Assembly: GCA_037833965.1 (NCBI GenBank)
Contig: AP031353.1
Location: 4,094,501-4,158,500, forward strand
Direction of reading: 5' to 3'
Length of the DNA stretch: 64,000 nt
DNA from: Marchantia polymorpha subsp. ruderalis
Lineage: Eukaryota > Streptophyta > Marchantiopsida > Marchantiales > Marchantiaceae
This document shows positions 1 through 13,000 of the stretch, in pieces. Every line of letters begins with the position of its first letter. The stretch's first letter is position 1. Below the pieces are notes generated by a model. That model was not told where the DNA came from and searched no databases. It was given only the letters and a program-made list of their open reading frames with translations. The position numbers and the translations under genes were made by a program.

Positions 1-645
1 TCAATCTCGTCAAATAAGTATACACCAAATGTAACTGAGAATGTATTGTGCGTAAGCCAGTAGATGACAGCATATGTTGAGAAATGGACAGAGACTACTC
101 TTTCCAGTTAATTTCCACCTGACGTGGATAAAGATGTACACTACGTAAGTGCTGTACGGTGTAAATTCAAGCAAGTTCCTCTTATCTCTGGGTAATAGGA
201 ACTCAGAAGTGGGACTAGACACACGATCATCGAATCCACGCAGTACGCTATGGGTTTACAAACTTAAGCCGAAGGTTGCAACTTCAGAGTTACAGTTTTA
301 AATAAAAGTTGCACATGTTACATTCTTACAAAAATGAGGTAAGGATGTAGCAGCTGGATCAACTGCTTAAGATTCGCGGGGGCCAATCGATGAGTATACC
401 TGATGTGTTAAGCTTGATGACCCCTTTCTTTGCCACTTGTAGAATGATTCGGTAGAGTACCAAGATTATGAGCGACCTCCATCCAAGACATTGATTCCAA
501 TCTCAGGCCAACTAAGATGCACAACTAAGGAGATGAGTGTGTCCTGCTCACCGATCTCAAAGCTGACTCCGGTAGAACAAATCTAAGGGTACAATATCAC
601 AACCGTGCGCCTGGCATTCATGGCATTGTAAACTACCTTCACTAC
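1..645. other. Left-edge stretch, no gene recognised
   Basis: I see no supported coding exon here. The stretch lies just downstream of the SCAI stop codon (SCAI is on the minus strand), so its right part probably holds the SCAI 3' untranslated region. Confidence 0.4.
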
Positions 646-3600
646 CTACCTACCTTCGATAACAGAACCAGTTTTCGTTCCTCCGACTACTTCGGAAGAA
701 TCGGACCAGCTCCCGTCTGAAATGTCACCTCCGGTACTGGTCGCTTGACTTCTAGCGCTCAAGGGAGGAGACTGCGCCTTAACTTTCACAGCCCCGTTGG
801 TGTGGGCGTTAGGTCCTGTAAACACAAATTGATCTATCACACCAAGCCTCGTGGCTAACTTAAAGATTCCTGTCTCCAGAATCTTTGAAGTTGGTGATGC
901 CTCTTCTGGCAGGACTGGAAGGCAGCGTGGTATGTACTCCTGCTTGTTGCGAAAGAGTGTGTGGAGGCAGAAAGTACTTCGACAAAAGGCAAACCTGCGT
1001 AACACAGTCGCTGCTTGTCAGGTTGCATGCAGACGTTAAACCGATGGTTGCGCTACAGAAAATGGGAAAAAAACTACCCGGATCAACACCACTGATAAAT
1101 CGACTCACATTTAAGCACAGATTTGCCAACTTATCTGCGCACCTACTTTGTCTAGCCAATAGATATGAAAGAGATATGAAGTACCTGAAAATTAGTTGTC
1201 GGAGAAAGGAGTCATTCAGGATGCGTGACCAGGTAAAGTGTATTGTCGATGATGACGCGAGGTGATCTCCCCATTGAGATGATAGCTGTGAGACGAGCTT
1301 CTCCAATTGCTCATAAACACCCTGCAGAACACACAACTTTGTTCAAGAGGCAGTCTCCATGAAATTGAGCGGGTATTATCAGATACTGTGCACAGTTTTT
1401 CACTGGAAAGGCCATCAACTCAAACAAAGGGTGGATTACTACTGACCGGCGGTAATGTTGATGAGTTTACACCGATGACTCGGCAGAAAGCCAATAAAGG
1501 TGCTGTCAGAAAAAATGAGAACAAATTTCCGCCGTTGGCTGAAGACGAAGTGGCTGTTGATCCTCTGTCATCGACTGGTTGAAGGGTCGGTGAAAGCAAC
1601 AGGGCTGCCGATTCTCCCCTTTCCTGGCCACTAATAACCTGCAGGTGAAGACCGACCATTCCACGAGTGTGCCGTGGAGTGCAGTGGATAACGTCTTTAG
1701 CTCGGTACACAAAGTACAAAGTGCGGTCAAGAACTTCAGACAGATAGAGACAGAAGTCACGTCACAGCTATAAACGAAACATTTGAATGGAGTAAAGTGA
1801 ACATAGGGTACACTCTACCTCGAAGGCAGGACTGTTGTCGCTGTCGATCACAATAACCAGAGGACGCCTCGTGAACGGAAGAAGGTCACTCGGATACAGA
1901 AAATTGATACCTGTGGAAGGTACGCCACACCAACAATCAGAACAGACGGTCATCGTCAGATGTCTAGAGCTACAAGTAACGAATTCGAAGGCAACAAGAG
2001 TGCAAAGACATACGACCCTGAGATGGAGATGTTATCCCAGTAAGGATCTCTGAAGTCCCATTACCGAAGTACAGAAAATAGATGAGAAAGATAGCTGGTA
2101 AAACACTTAATCTGGTGAAATGAAAGAAACTGGGCCTTGGCAGAATGGATCACAATGCACAACATCGCCTGACATTGTTCCTATCAAAGGATGCAAATTA
2201 GAATTCAACTTCTAATCAGCCTCGACTCGGTCCACATTTTCAATATCCAAAGAGGAAGAATTCATCAGCTAAAATCAATGCCTGGCTTCGACGTTCAGAC
2301 CAATTTCCTCCGACATAGACTCATATAAAGTCTAAATTTACAACTAGAGACAGCCTTGCGGTGAAAAACGTACCTGCACTTCGCTTCCCACCCAACCACA
2401 GTCCACCAGAGTTGATACCCGGTACAACATCTCCAGTACTTCGAGGGCTGCTGATGTGAGAACCAGGCAGAACTCCATTTTGTTCTTGCGCAGGCTCAAT
2501 ACACGAATCATGAGAACCTGAAGTCTTCGGCGCTTCAGTTGGTGAATCTAAGTGCGAATCCGATCCTGAAGCACCAGCATTACCTGTGTGGGAACTGCGA
2601 GGGGGCTTTCCTGCACAGAATTACCTCTAAGCTTAGATTATGTACAGAAATCACAGTGCAGGGTATCATGGTATACATCGTTAAGGTTGCTCACAGCATG
2701 CAGGCCCTGACGCCGGCATGTGCAACGACCGCTTACACAAGTGTCAGGAAAATTTCAAGCGAAGAGTTTCCTTTGAGCTTAGTGCACATAATTAATACAC
2801 AGCAATTTATGACTGACCATGGTCTAATTCCTGAGGAGTTTCTAGGGCTTACTCCTAGCTGATCGCAGGCCCTGCTTACCTGACGCAGATATGTAGAGCA
2901 GGAGGATGGAGTCGGAGGAGAGCTCTTCGCATGCCGTGGCCAATGCCTGGCAAATAAGAGATAACAGGCATTAGAAGTCGGCTGTAGAATCGCATGAGAA
3001 AATTATCATCAAAATAAACTGCTCTTATGCAAACATCCACGCTGAGCGAGATGACTTGACTACTGACAGGATGGACAACTAGGGTCCACATACCAGGAGT
3101 AACTGAGGAACCGTTGGCCGGTACAAGATATACTTGTGGGGATTGGGAGGCAAACTTGGATCAGGTATTTGCAGCTGAAGACTGCCTTTGTTCAACGAAG
3201 TTGGTCCGTTACCAGACGCACTGCCAGTGTCGACAGTCTTCGTCCTGTACAACGTACCACTAGGCTCCCACTCCAGAGACTGGAGCATTCTGAAAGTGTC
3301 CAGGGTAAGCTCGCTGAACTTCACCTGGCAAGAGATTCTTTACGTCAGCGGACAACTCCACGGTGAGAAACGAAGTTGAGCAGAGGTATAGGTGAATTCA
3401 AAACAACCGAGGATACGAGCAACAACCTCGTTGTGATAATAGCTTGCGAGAATTGCGTCCTGTAATCGTAAACTTTTCCCAGACTCCGCGCTTGAGACCT
3501 CGGGAAGAATTGCAGGATCGAGTAGGACACTATATCGCAAGGGTCTGCTGGTGTCACATGGAGCGTCTGCCTTCATAAATCGCATGATTTCTTGCACAAC

Positions 3601-4268
3601 CAGCTTCCACTCCTTGGAATCATTACCCTGCAGTTTTGGTCGGTGAAAATCAGCTCGGGATCCAAGTTGTGTACTATCTGAGTACCGAGTACTTCACAGA
3701 CAACGGCGCACACTCTCAGAAGAAATCTCTACCAACATGAGAACTTGGAACTGTGAGATCACACCTGAAAGGAATGGCAATAATCGTCGACGAGGACTCG
3801 GAACTGACGGACCAAGTGGTGAACCATCTCCCTCCGATTCAGCAGTAAACAAATGACGATGAAGCGCGCATAGAACCTGAGCTGCTTGTTAGCCAGCGTA
3901 GTATCTTTCCCAGTGTCTTTGAAGTATTCGCGACTCATGATCGCCTCGTAGAAAATGTACGATTCAGATAAGAATTTGGAGTCGCTGGTTCGCAGGTAAT
4001 AGTTGTAGTACAGCTGCCCAATTCGAGACGCAATTTCCCCAATCTCCCATCGCTTCAAACCTGTTTCGACTAACTTCTGCCGATTTTCCTGTTGAAACTT
4101 CCAAAGTTTCGAATACACCTGAAATGCCTTATGGTAGTAGGTGTCCCATTTGTTTCGGCCAAACGGAGGAAACTCTCGCAATCGTGAAAACTTACTGTAG
4201 GACTTATCGACCAGTATCCTGTACTCTTCACTGACGGACACGGAGGCAGATGGAGTTGGAGGTGCCAT
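646..4268 (-). CDS. SCAI: SCAI-like transcription/chromatin regulator, nine exons
   Basis: Homologue of SCAI. In animals SCAI represses the SRF cofactor MRTF-A and takes part in double-strand-break repair; its plant role is less clear to me. Exons on the minus strand: 4268-3765, 3627-3427, 3324-3094, 2946-2880, 2583-2374, 1910-1819, 1638-1447, 1321-1185 and 994-646. All joins are GT-AG and in phase, giving about 660 residues, slightly longer than the roughly 600 usual in the family. Family landmarks seen by eye are WKFQQENRQKLVETGLKRWE and LSESYIFYEAIMSREYFKD in exon 1, ADAPCDTSRPLRYSVLLDP in exon 2, KFSELTLDTFRMLQSLEWEP in exon 3, LYPSDLLPFTRRPLVIVIDS in exon 6 and the FLTAPLLAFC segment in exon 7. 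The start is the only ATG ahead of the conserved N-terminus. The last ~45 residues are Ser/Gly-rich and less conserved. Probably nuclear. Confidence 0.95.
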
Positions 4269-5400
4269 AGTGAAGGACGTGCTTCATACCAAACCTAACA
4301 CCATCTGTGACAAGATGCTCCCGCACAAGAGCTCACAGGAACGACAGCTGCAAACTCGATTCGACGCGCTCGCGATGAAACACAGCTCCGACGACACCCA
4401 AGACTAACCCACCATTTGAAACCTCGGACCCACGGACACGCACGCACAACTTCATCCTCCCCTCAAGGTGGAAGCCATAAACTCCTCAATTCCCCGTCGA
4501 AATGCACCTCTCAGCATTTCTCCCACACACCGCGGATCATCTCCGACTCGCGCACTCCGACCCGAAACCTAACCTGCATCGCATCGCATTATGCGCGGTG
4601 GGATAGAATGCTGCAAGCCTGTCCTCGTATTGAGCTCCTCCTCCTCCTGCCTGCGCTTCCTCGCTCGCTCGCTCGCTCGCTCGATCGATCGCTCGTGGGC
4701 TGTATCGGACTCTCGGCTGCTGAGAAATTCAGCGTTCGAACAAAGGCTCGCAGCGGCTTAAGAAGCAGGCGGGCTTCCCCACAATGTCACGCACGCCAAA
4801 GAATGACGCGTGTTCCTCCTGCGAGCCACGACAAAACGCTCCTCCCGCTGCGCTCTGCGACCCCAGACCTAGCGCGCCAGCGACCAATAGTCATCAGCTC
4901 CCATGTGCCATGTGCCAACACCTGCCCACCGAGCCAGCGACGTCCCTACGGCGTGGCCGGTTTGGCGACGGCACGGAGCGAGACCTAAATTTCCGGATAT
5001 CTGGTTCGGCGACGTGGGGTTTGTGTAGAGTATATACAGTCTGTGGGATCTAATCTGCGAAGGTTGGTGCGGACTTTAGTAATATAAAGAAGATTTAAGG
5101 GTTGAAGTAAGTTCTGGTTAGTTTATTTAATACAATGAACGGGCATTAGAATTTTACTCTTGAGGGGAATGACTAATTTCTGAATTATTTTCATCGTATA
5201 AAAATTATCAATATATTTTATGTCTAATCCAAAGAAGATGAATCTAAACTTGGTCACAATTGGATTAACTTATATGATTTTTCGCACAATGATGAATATT
5301 ATCAAGGTTAATGTATCCGAATTAACATGTTCTTTTATTTTTGGAACAGATTTATCAAGCAAAGGGACTGTTTTTCGTGTTTCAGCACATCGATCCACGA
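4269..5400. promoter_or_regulatory. Upstream region of SCAI
   Basis: Presumed promoter and 5' untranslated region of SCAI, C-rich on the plus strand close to the start codon. It includes a (CTCG)n microsatellite running into (ATCG) units at about 4660-4695. I see no supported exon. Long open frames here follow from base composition. Confidence 0.45.
4660..4695. repeat. (CTCG)n microsatellite
   Basis: Simple tandem repeat of tcgc/ctcg units passing into atcg units, read directly in the sequence, about 400 bp upstream of the SCAI start codon. Confidence 0.9.
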
Positions 5401-7500
5401 ACTAATTGACCATGTTTGATTTATGATAATTATAAACTTCGCGAACTTAAACGATTGTATATTGTACTCGAGGGGAAGGCTGGAGTCGCGAATCTGTGGA
5501 AGAAGGTCGTTCCCGCCGCGGACGAAAAAGGTCCGAGGGCAGATCAGCGGACTGACGGACGCTCGAGGCGTTGACGAGATCCGTCATTATTTGCCTCCGT
5601 CGCGCCCTTCGAAGCGTCCGGAAACTGCGGCAACAAACCTTTTCTTAAAAGCGGTGACGATTAAAAGCGGTGACCGGGACGCCGCACGAGCCCAGGCGGT
5701 GGACCGAGGGAGGGAGGCCGGAGAGCGAAAGCAGCTGTGCACATGGGGACGGGAAAATAGTCTTCCCGGATTCGACGAGAAGATTGCGAACTCTGGTTAA
5801 CTTTGTGCGATCCCCGTTCGCGAGATTGTTTTCCGAGTCGGGCTTGCGCCCACTCAGAATCGCGGCTTAATTCCAGCACCAGCGCGATATCTGACGAATC
5901 TACGGCTTCCGATAGACGGGAGTTGGGACCGGCCCGGCCCGGCCCGGCCTTCCGAAGACCGGCTACAGTCTCGTGGTCGGGGTGTGGTTTGTCTCTAACA
6001 CCAACCGGTCGACTACAGTGGTAGCGGTACAGTACAGTACTAGGGCTATTTAACGGCAAATCCACCGGAACATCGTAAATCCGAACAGGGAACGTACGTT
6101 ACGTAAGGCCTGACATTCATTTATTTACTTTCTTATGTTTTCCTGGATGCGGGAACATTAATTCCAGTGACCGAACATCGGATTTCATAATTTTGTCATC
6201 TTTTGAATTTTAGCTCATTCACCGCCCTACTCTTAGTTACCTTAATTTTTTGGTTTTATTGTGCTTTTAATTGCCCAACACTTCTCTGTGATCACCACCA
6301 ACACACTCGAAGCTTGTGATAATGCTTGTGTCGTGGGGACCGCTATCCTTAGGATATATTAGAGCATTTTGTTTCTATACGAACAAATGTCGCCATGGTG
6401 AGGCTGTTAGGCGCACCGACATCCAGACGACGACGTCGTCGTCGTCGTAGTAGTAGTTATAGCGGCAGAGCTGTCCGGTGGCCAGGCGGTCAGGGCCGGG
6501 AAAGGGTGAATAAAGCGAGCCCCGTCAGCAGGTGCCGACCGTCATCAAAAGGTCCGGGCAGCGAACCAGCCTCCTCGCGCTGCCCGCCGGCTGCTGCCAC
6601 TCGTCCTCGTCCTCGTCCGCAGATCCAACGCATCGCACCGTCGATCATCACACTCCCCTCAGCTGCTCTCAAACTCCTTTCCCTCCAAATACGATCTCCC
6701 GCTCCATCCGCGCCGGACCGAAATGTCCAAACCCTGCACGTCCGTTCCTGACACCCAAAAGCGGGCGGGCAACAGCGCTTTGGTCGTTTCCGGCCGGACG
6801 TTTTAGGCCCCAATAGTGCTTGCCGTCCCGCACATCGTTCTGCTCCCGTCCCACGAGAAGCGGTATTTCCTCGGACGCCGTAAGATGCAACAATGCGGCA
6901 GAGCATTCGTCGTCGTCATGGTACAATCACGACGACGACGAATTCTCGATCACCGCAAGATCCACTTACACCGCCGCAAACGCCAAAAAAAAATTAAAAA
7001 AAAATCCGGCGCTTATAACCGGCTCCGACGTTCGTTGGGGTACGTTATGAGCCCATCTGCCGAGAGGCGGTTGCGCTGGCAAACGATCCAAATTTTAAAT
7101 ATTTGAACTTGGCGCAGGGCAGGGCAGCCTCGAAGGACCGCTGGGCGCTAGATGGCATGTTCTATGCCTTCGCGCTGACAGGCGCGCCACGAGTGAAAAT
7201 CATGGACTCGCTTTCGGCCCCTTCGGCGCTGACAGAAAAGCCCCGGGGCAGTTTCGGATTTCCCCCATGCCTGTCGCGTTATTATGATGTGTGATAGAAT
7301 CGGCCAGAAGATAGAAACTTCAGCACAAATTGGAACCCAATCTTCCGATCGGGGGCGTCTGGCAGATCGGTTCGTACGAGAGTCGCAATTCAAACCCTCC
7401 AGCGGCCGCCTCCGTGTATAATGCCCGGGAGATATATCTATACGGGCTTTGTTTCGGAATCTGTTGATGGTTGTATGGCCGGTCATACGGTTCTCGTTCG
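5400..7500. other. GC-rich island without a recognised gene
   Basis: GC-rich block between AT-richer flanks. It contains a (GGCCC)n run near 5928-5948 and a gac/gtc trinucleotide palindrome near 6424-6450. Several open frames exist on both strands, among them a 118-codon plus-strand frame from an ATG at 6395 in a strong gccATGG context that encodes a run of eight arginines. No frame resembles a family I know. It could be a promoter island or a non-coding transcript. Confidence 0.35.
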
Positions 7501-10026
7501 TGCCATCTGTTTGTTGTATTGATTACTCATCTCTGCATCTTACGCCTTGACCTGCTCTGCTGATATCTTTCTTTCCAAACCGTATGCTTCGAGTCGTTCG
7601 TCGAGTGGTCAAGATTGCCTTTCATGCGTCATCGTTATCTACGAAAGGTGAAGCGAGTCCATCAGGTTTGTGATTATGGAATTATGCTTCGAAAGATGAA
7701 AGTGCTGTTGACTCTCAGAACATGGAGTTTTCGGTGAGGTTTTCGGATGATAAGTTCCTGGAGCTGATTACGGCCTCCCTTGACAATTTCGATTATCCTG
7801 AATAACATGAGATTAGACTTGTTTGATTCTCTTATTAGGTAAGCACGAGCTCATGTTTGCCGTCTACGATCTGAGTATATCGAATCCTTTGAGCGGAATT
7901 CACTTTGCCCATTGCACATGCATTTTATTTTGGAGTCGCGAGGGTATCCACGAAAGATTCTAAAATCCATCACTTCCGAGAAAGAAAGACGAGCTTCAAA
8001 TGCAGCCGTGTGTATACCTTTAGTTCTAGCCTTGGCATCGTTTGAGCCAAACCAAGAAGTGAATACCTCCAACCCGATCATAGAAGTATGTGGTAGGTCT
8101 TCGCGTTTTCTCAAGTTTTCCATGTATACGTGACTAAATCACCAGAGTGATTATTTGGTCGGACACCTTTTGTAAGCTATAGAGTTGCTTTAACTCTATA
8201 GGGCCGGCCTTTGCCAACGAATTCAAACGCAAGAAAGTGTATAATCCGGCAAGTAGTGTACACAATTTGTAACCCCATTTGATAGCGAGTACCAGCCTTA
8301 GTTAGAGAGATTTCTCCCATAAATTTTGCAGCCATGGATGGCGTATGCCAAAGCATGAGCATCTATACACACACGAATCTCGACTTTATCATTTTCTTAT
8401 AGATCCCAAGGTATAGATCTAAACTTTAATGGACGAAAATGATGATGGCAACCCTGGATCTCCCGTCTCTATCGATTCACCTTTGATTGTCTTTCTGATT
8501 GATTGTCCCGAATGTTAGATAGATACATACATCCCAGAACTCGGAGGAACCGAGGGATGGGAAGACCCATCAAGCAGTACAGGGATGAAACCGAGCGGGT
8601 AGAATGGGGGAGCTACTCTTTGAACCAATGACTGAACCTCTGGCTACGTCTGTTGGCAGTTTCGAAGTTGGATCCCGCGACGTGCTTTTCCACTCACCCC
8701 ATACATCACGAGAGTGCGGTCGAGATGGTCACTACAACATGGCCCCTCAAGATCAAGATGATGCATCGAGCAGCTGAAGGATGAGCGATCCGTGGACCCG
8801 TACTTCGTACTGTACCGGGAAATCCCTACAGTTGCGTCTAGACATACTCGTATGTTTCCTTTCCAAAGACTTTGAGTATGCAGTGGGCCTTGATTGGCAT
8901 CACATTCTTTAATTTATTCTCGCTCACTCTCCGCAACAACTCCATTCCGTGCTTGATGTCAGCCCTTCCTTCTCTCTCCTACAGGTCTCACTTTTTCAGT
9001 GGGAGATCGCGAGTCTCTGAAGCTTCTCAGAGTCCAGGCCGTTATGGGGCTCTGCACTGGACAGGACGAGACTGGAAGTGGTGTCCGAAGTTACTTCGTA
9101 CTGTCTGCGCAATTGATTAGTTCCTCGATGAATGAGGTTGATGGAATGGGAGCTTGTTCAATAGTGGAGCTTGTTGTGGTTGAGGAACAGTATGTTCATT
9201 TCCGCCCACGATAATATCCATTTCACCGTCTGCCCCACCTCTCGTGGTGTGACTTCTCGTGCACATTTGGCTGTTGGACTGCGTGAACTGTGATACGCGG
9301 CGTACAAGGTGGCCGATCTGCAATTTACAATTCCTGTCCAGTCGCGTCCAGCAATTTGGGCAGATCAGAACATTGTAGGAGCAGCATTGTAACCTAGGAT
9401 GAAATTGCCAACTTCTCGGTGGCAGATAAGTTAAAGTGATTATCAAATTCGCAAGATTTGCGAATTCAGCCTGGAGGAAAGGCAGAACTAAGCTGGAAGA
9501 AATTATATTTATCTGAGAGTGATCAAATTTAGGACCAGTAAGATGTGTGCTATTATCGAACCTTCGCAAAGTCAGTTACCGAGAGTGTTCGACAGACAGT
9601 AACAGCAGAGAATCCTAGATGAAATTCATTCGTGAAAATTGTACATGCACGGGGACGGAGAGTGGATGAACTCCGTGGAAGTTACTTCATCTGAACCCGC
9701 TGTTGTTTGGGCTCAGTGTTGCTTTATAGATTACAAAGATTACACAATTACATTCGCAGCCTCAACAGTTCTGAACATGAGCTGTGCTTCGCTCATGATC
9801 ACTGCTTCATTAGCTACACCACTACAATACACTTTACACGCCCGACCTGAAACTGCGCATTTTGTGGCCATCAACTTCAAGCTACAACTAAAAGGGCTGC
9901 CTGCTGCTGCTACATTCGAAGGCTCTACAATTAAAACCCAAATTCGTATCAAGTTATGGGCAAAGAATCGGATTGTTGTTCCTAACAGGGATGCAGTTCT
10001 GCTTCGATCCCGTACGACTATCAGTT
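7500..10026. other. Spacer downstream of FBN11, no gene recognised
   Basis: No supported exon. A 90-codon minus-strand frame with an ATG (7851-8123) and a 150-codon minus-strand frame (9117-9569) look like nothing I know. The part next to 10026 should hold the FBN11 3' untranslated region. Confidence 0.35.
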
Positions 10027-13000
10027 TCACGTCAGGAGCTTCACCGGCCCACTTCGCGGAGATCGAACGAATAGACAAGCGGAGCCCGTCACCCCTCTCA
10101 GAACCATGAGTCGGGAATCGACGTAGGTGCCGCACACCAGACTAGAGATGTCAAACATTTCCTGAGGTATGAGAATTTGCACTTCATTAACTATCCTTTG
10201 AAACTGAGCATCGTCTTCGATTTCGAAATCCAGATTCATACTCATGTCGATTTCCCCGGGGTAGCCAAGTCTCACTACCGGCATCGATGCAGGGCCAGGT
10301 TCGTCCGGCAAAATCTGTCGCGATCTTCTCTTGGGTGTGGACACATTGTCGTCCACCTTCGTCTGCCGTCGGTTCGAGTTTTCTTTATCGTCTATTTCTG
10401 GGTACACTCTCTCGGCATCGGTCAGAACTACGGAGGATGCACGCACATTCAGCGATCCCTTCTTCCCCTTCTTATCTTGAGGCCAATTTTCACCTTCCAT
10501 AACGGAGAATCCAATGTCCGCGTTGAGCGACAGCGATGCATCGGAGAGCACTTCGAAGTTCAATGTTACATCGCCCATGAGAACTGCTGGTGCAGCCTGT
10601 AAAGGGAGACGAGGATTCAGAAGCAAGCAGACAGAGCACCCTTTTTGCATCCTTGTCATCATGTCGAATTTAGTGCCCAAGGTACGACATCATCACTCGG
10701 AGATTCACGGAGAAACAGATCGTACCTGACGCACAGTAAGTCCAAGCTGTCGACCAGTGTGATAGAGAAGACGCCATCTACCGCCGACCAACTTTGTCCA
10801 GTCCTGTAGGTTTCCGCGACGATGCTATGATGAGTGTGTGAGGCAAGTTCAACAATTCTGAAAGTTTCGAGTTCACGGGAAGCACTGGCTTGAGACGAGG
10901 AGGACATTTGGAAGGCACATTTTATCCAGATGCAAGTGGGAGATCCACAGATCAGGAAAAGGTAGATCTCTCACCTTCACATTATTGTTTGGATTCATTC
11001 GCTCCATAATCTCTACTAATTTTGAAAGTTTAATTCGCTGCAAAAGCCAATGACATCAATAATTAGATACATTCCCTACAAGAACAACCAATCTGTTCTG
11101 TCTTTGGAAGCAGCTAATCAGCTTTTGAGATGCATACAAAATCCTGTACTTCGAATTTTCTTCGCCTCTCCTCTGACATAAATGCGGAGAAGAGAGACCA
11201 GCAGCTGTATCTTCTAAACTTGCTCTCAAAACAAGAAATTTCGTGAAAGTAGCAGCGGCTTACCTGCTGAGGTCCATAAATATATTCCTCTATGATTCGG
11301 ACTGCCGTGGATCCTATACTCCACCGCGTTAGTTCGACAGATGGTTGTATCCGCCACATCGGTCCACACAGGAAGGGGTGCCGAAGTGCATCTCTGCACC
11401 TGCATTCGCGGGGAAACGCAAGAATTCGTAATCGGTTCAAAGATATACAAGAGGTTTTTCATGTAAGTCAACTTCGACGAGCGATCAGATCCCTAGAAAC
11501 CGCCTCATGTGACTCAAGTCCTTGCAGAACGTGCTTACCCTATGCGGTCGGCGGGCTTGCTTGCAAGCATCGAAGCCAGGAGATTCCATCCAGCGCCTCC
11601 ATCGCGGTCCAGTATCTGTTCAGCCTGTTTTGTCAGAACAAATCCTCGTGCAACTTCATCGGACTACATGCAGCCACTTCATCCGGTAAGCAGCGCTCTT
11701 CTACACCACTATCCCTAATCAATTCAAGCTAATCACTATTTCTAATCAAATCAAGCTTGCGAAACTCTGCTTCGTATTTCTGATCTTACCTGAATGCCAA
11801 CATTGTCAACAGGAGATCCCTTGTTCAAAATAGGTAGGAGGAATTCGCGAAGGCCGGCAGGATCATGTCCCTACAATAGCAAGCGGTGCACATTGTCAAT
11901 CCACAGCTTCAAAGCAACAGTTGATGGGAAGAGAAGAAGCTGCATGGTGATCTTGCATCCGAGACAAACTGCAAGCAGATAACGATAACACTCAAATTTG
12001 TGGAGGTTGAGGTGAGCTCGGCTAACCTGGTTGAGAAAGTTTTTCAAAAGTGCGAAGATGGATGGGTCCATGAATTCTCGCAACACTATCTTGGCCATGA
12101 TAAAGCCAACACATCTGAAAAGAGCAAACCCGTAGTGAGAATCGTCTCTACCGAAAAAACTTGCATCTTCTTGAGTCAGAAACCACCTCAACAACTTCGA
12201 GTGATTGAAACAGAAAACAGAGATTTGGACGATCGCCAACCTCATATCATATGCAATCATGAGTTTCCGAGTATCTGCGTTCTTGAGTATGCTGCCTCCC
12301 AATGTCGTTGTACCGTCGGTGGAATTTTCAGGAAAAGCTGCGGCATTTCCGAGGAGACCGACCTGTGATGCACGCGAAATTCCACGAATTAGCTGCATAT
12401 CGCAAGAGAGCACCCTCTGGTAGACGTCCATTGACATGTGGACGGAGATTTTTCTGAGGAGAATGAGGATATCCATGAGGATTTTTTCTTACGACTCATC
12501 GTACTCACTTTCACATGTTTGTCGGCCTCACTAATCTGAATGTTTTGTAGTCGTAGTTGTGTGTGGGCGTATCCACGACTGTGCAAGTAATTGACCTGCC
12601 CACGTGACAAACATGTTCAAATTAGACAGACAGTTCACTGCACGACTGAAGACAGAAACTCAATCTCACTAGCTCTAAAAAAGCTCTCAGAAGGAATTGA
12701 TTGTAGTCACAAAGTACAAGAAAAAGAACTGAAAACTATCGAGAATTAGAGAGAGGGAAACGAACCCCGATGAGAAGGTCACGCATGAGGATGCGGACAA
12801 GACGGAGGTGCCGGTGGGCTGCTGGACCACCGAGTCTATCATCGCCTACTCTTCGAGCTACTTCTTCATCCAGAGACAACCTCGACTCTAGCTCAGACAT
12901 CCAGTCCTCAGAGTGTAACCACTGATGTAGAGAATAACTTCCATGATACTGCAACCCAACGTTGTGATTCGTAAGATCAGAGAAGACACCCAAAAGGTGT

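Noticed and set aside
9639-10109. 156-codon plus-strand open frame overlapping the FBN11 stop
   Set aside because: It is antisense to the last FBN11 exon over part of its length, begins without a clear ATG exon context and resembles no family; best read as a shadow plus 3' region.
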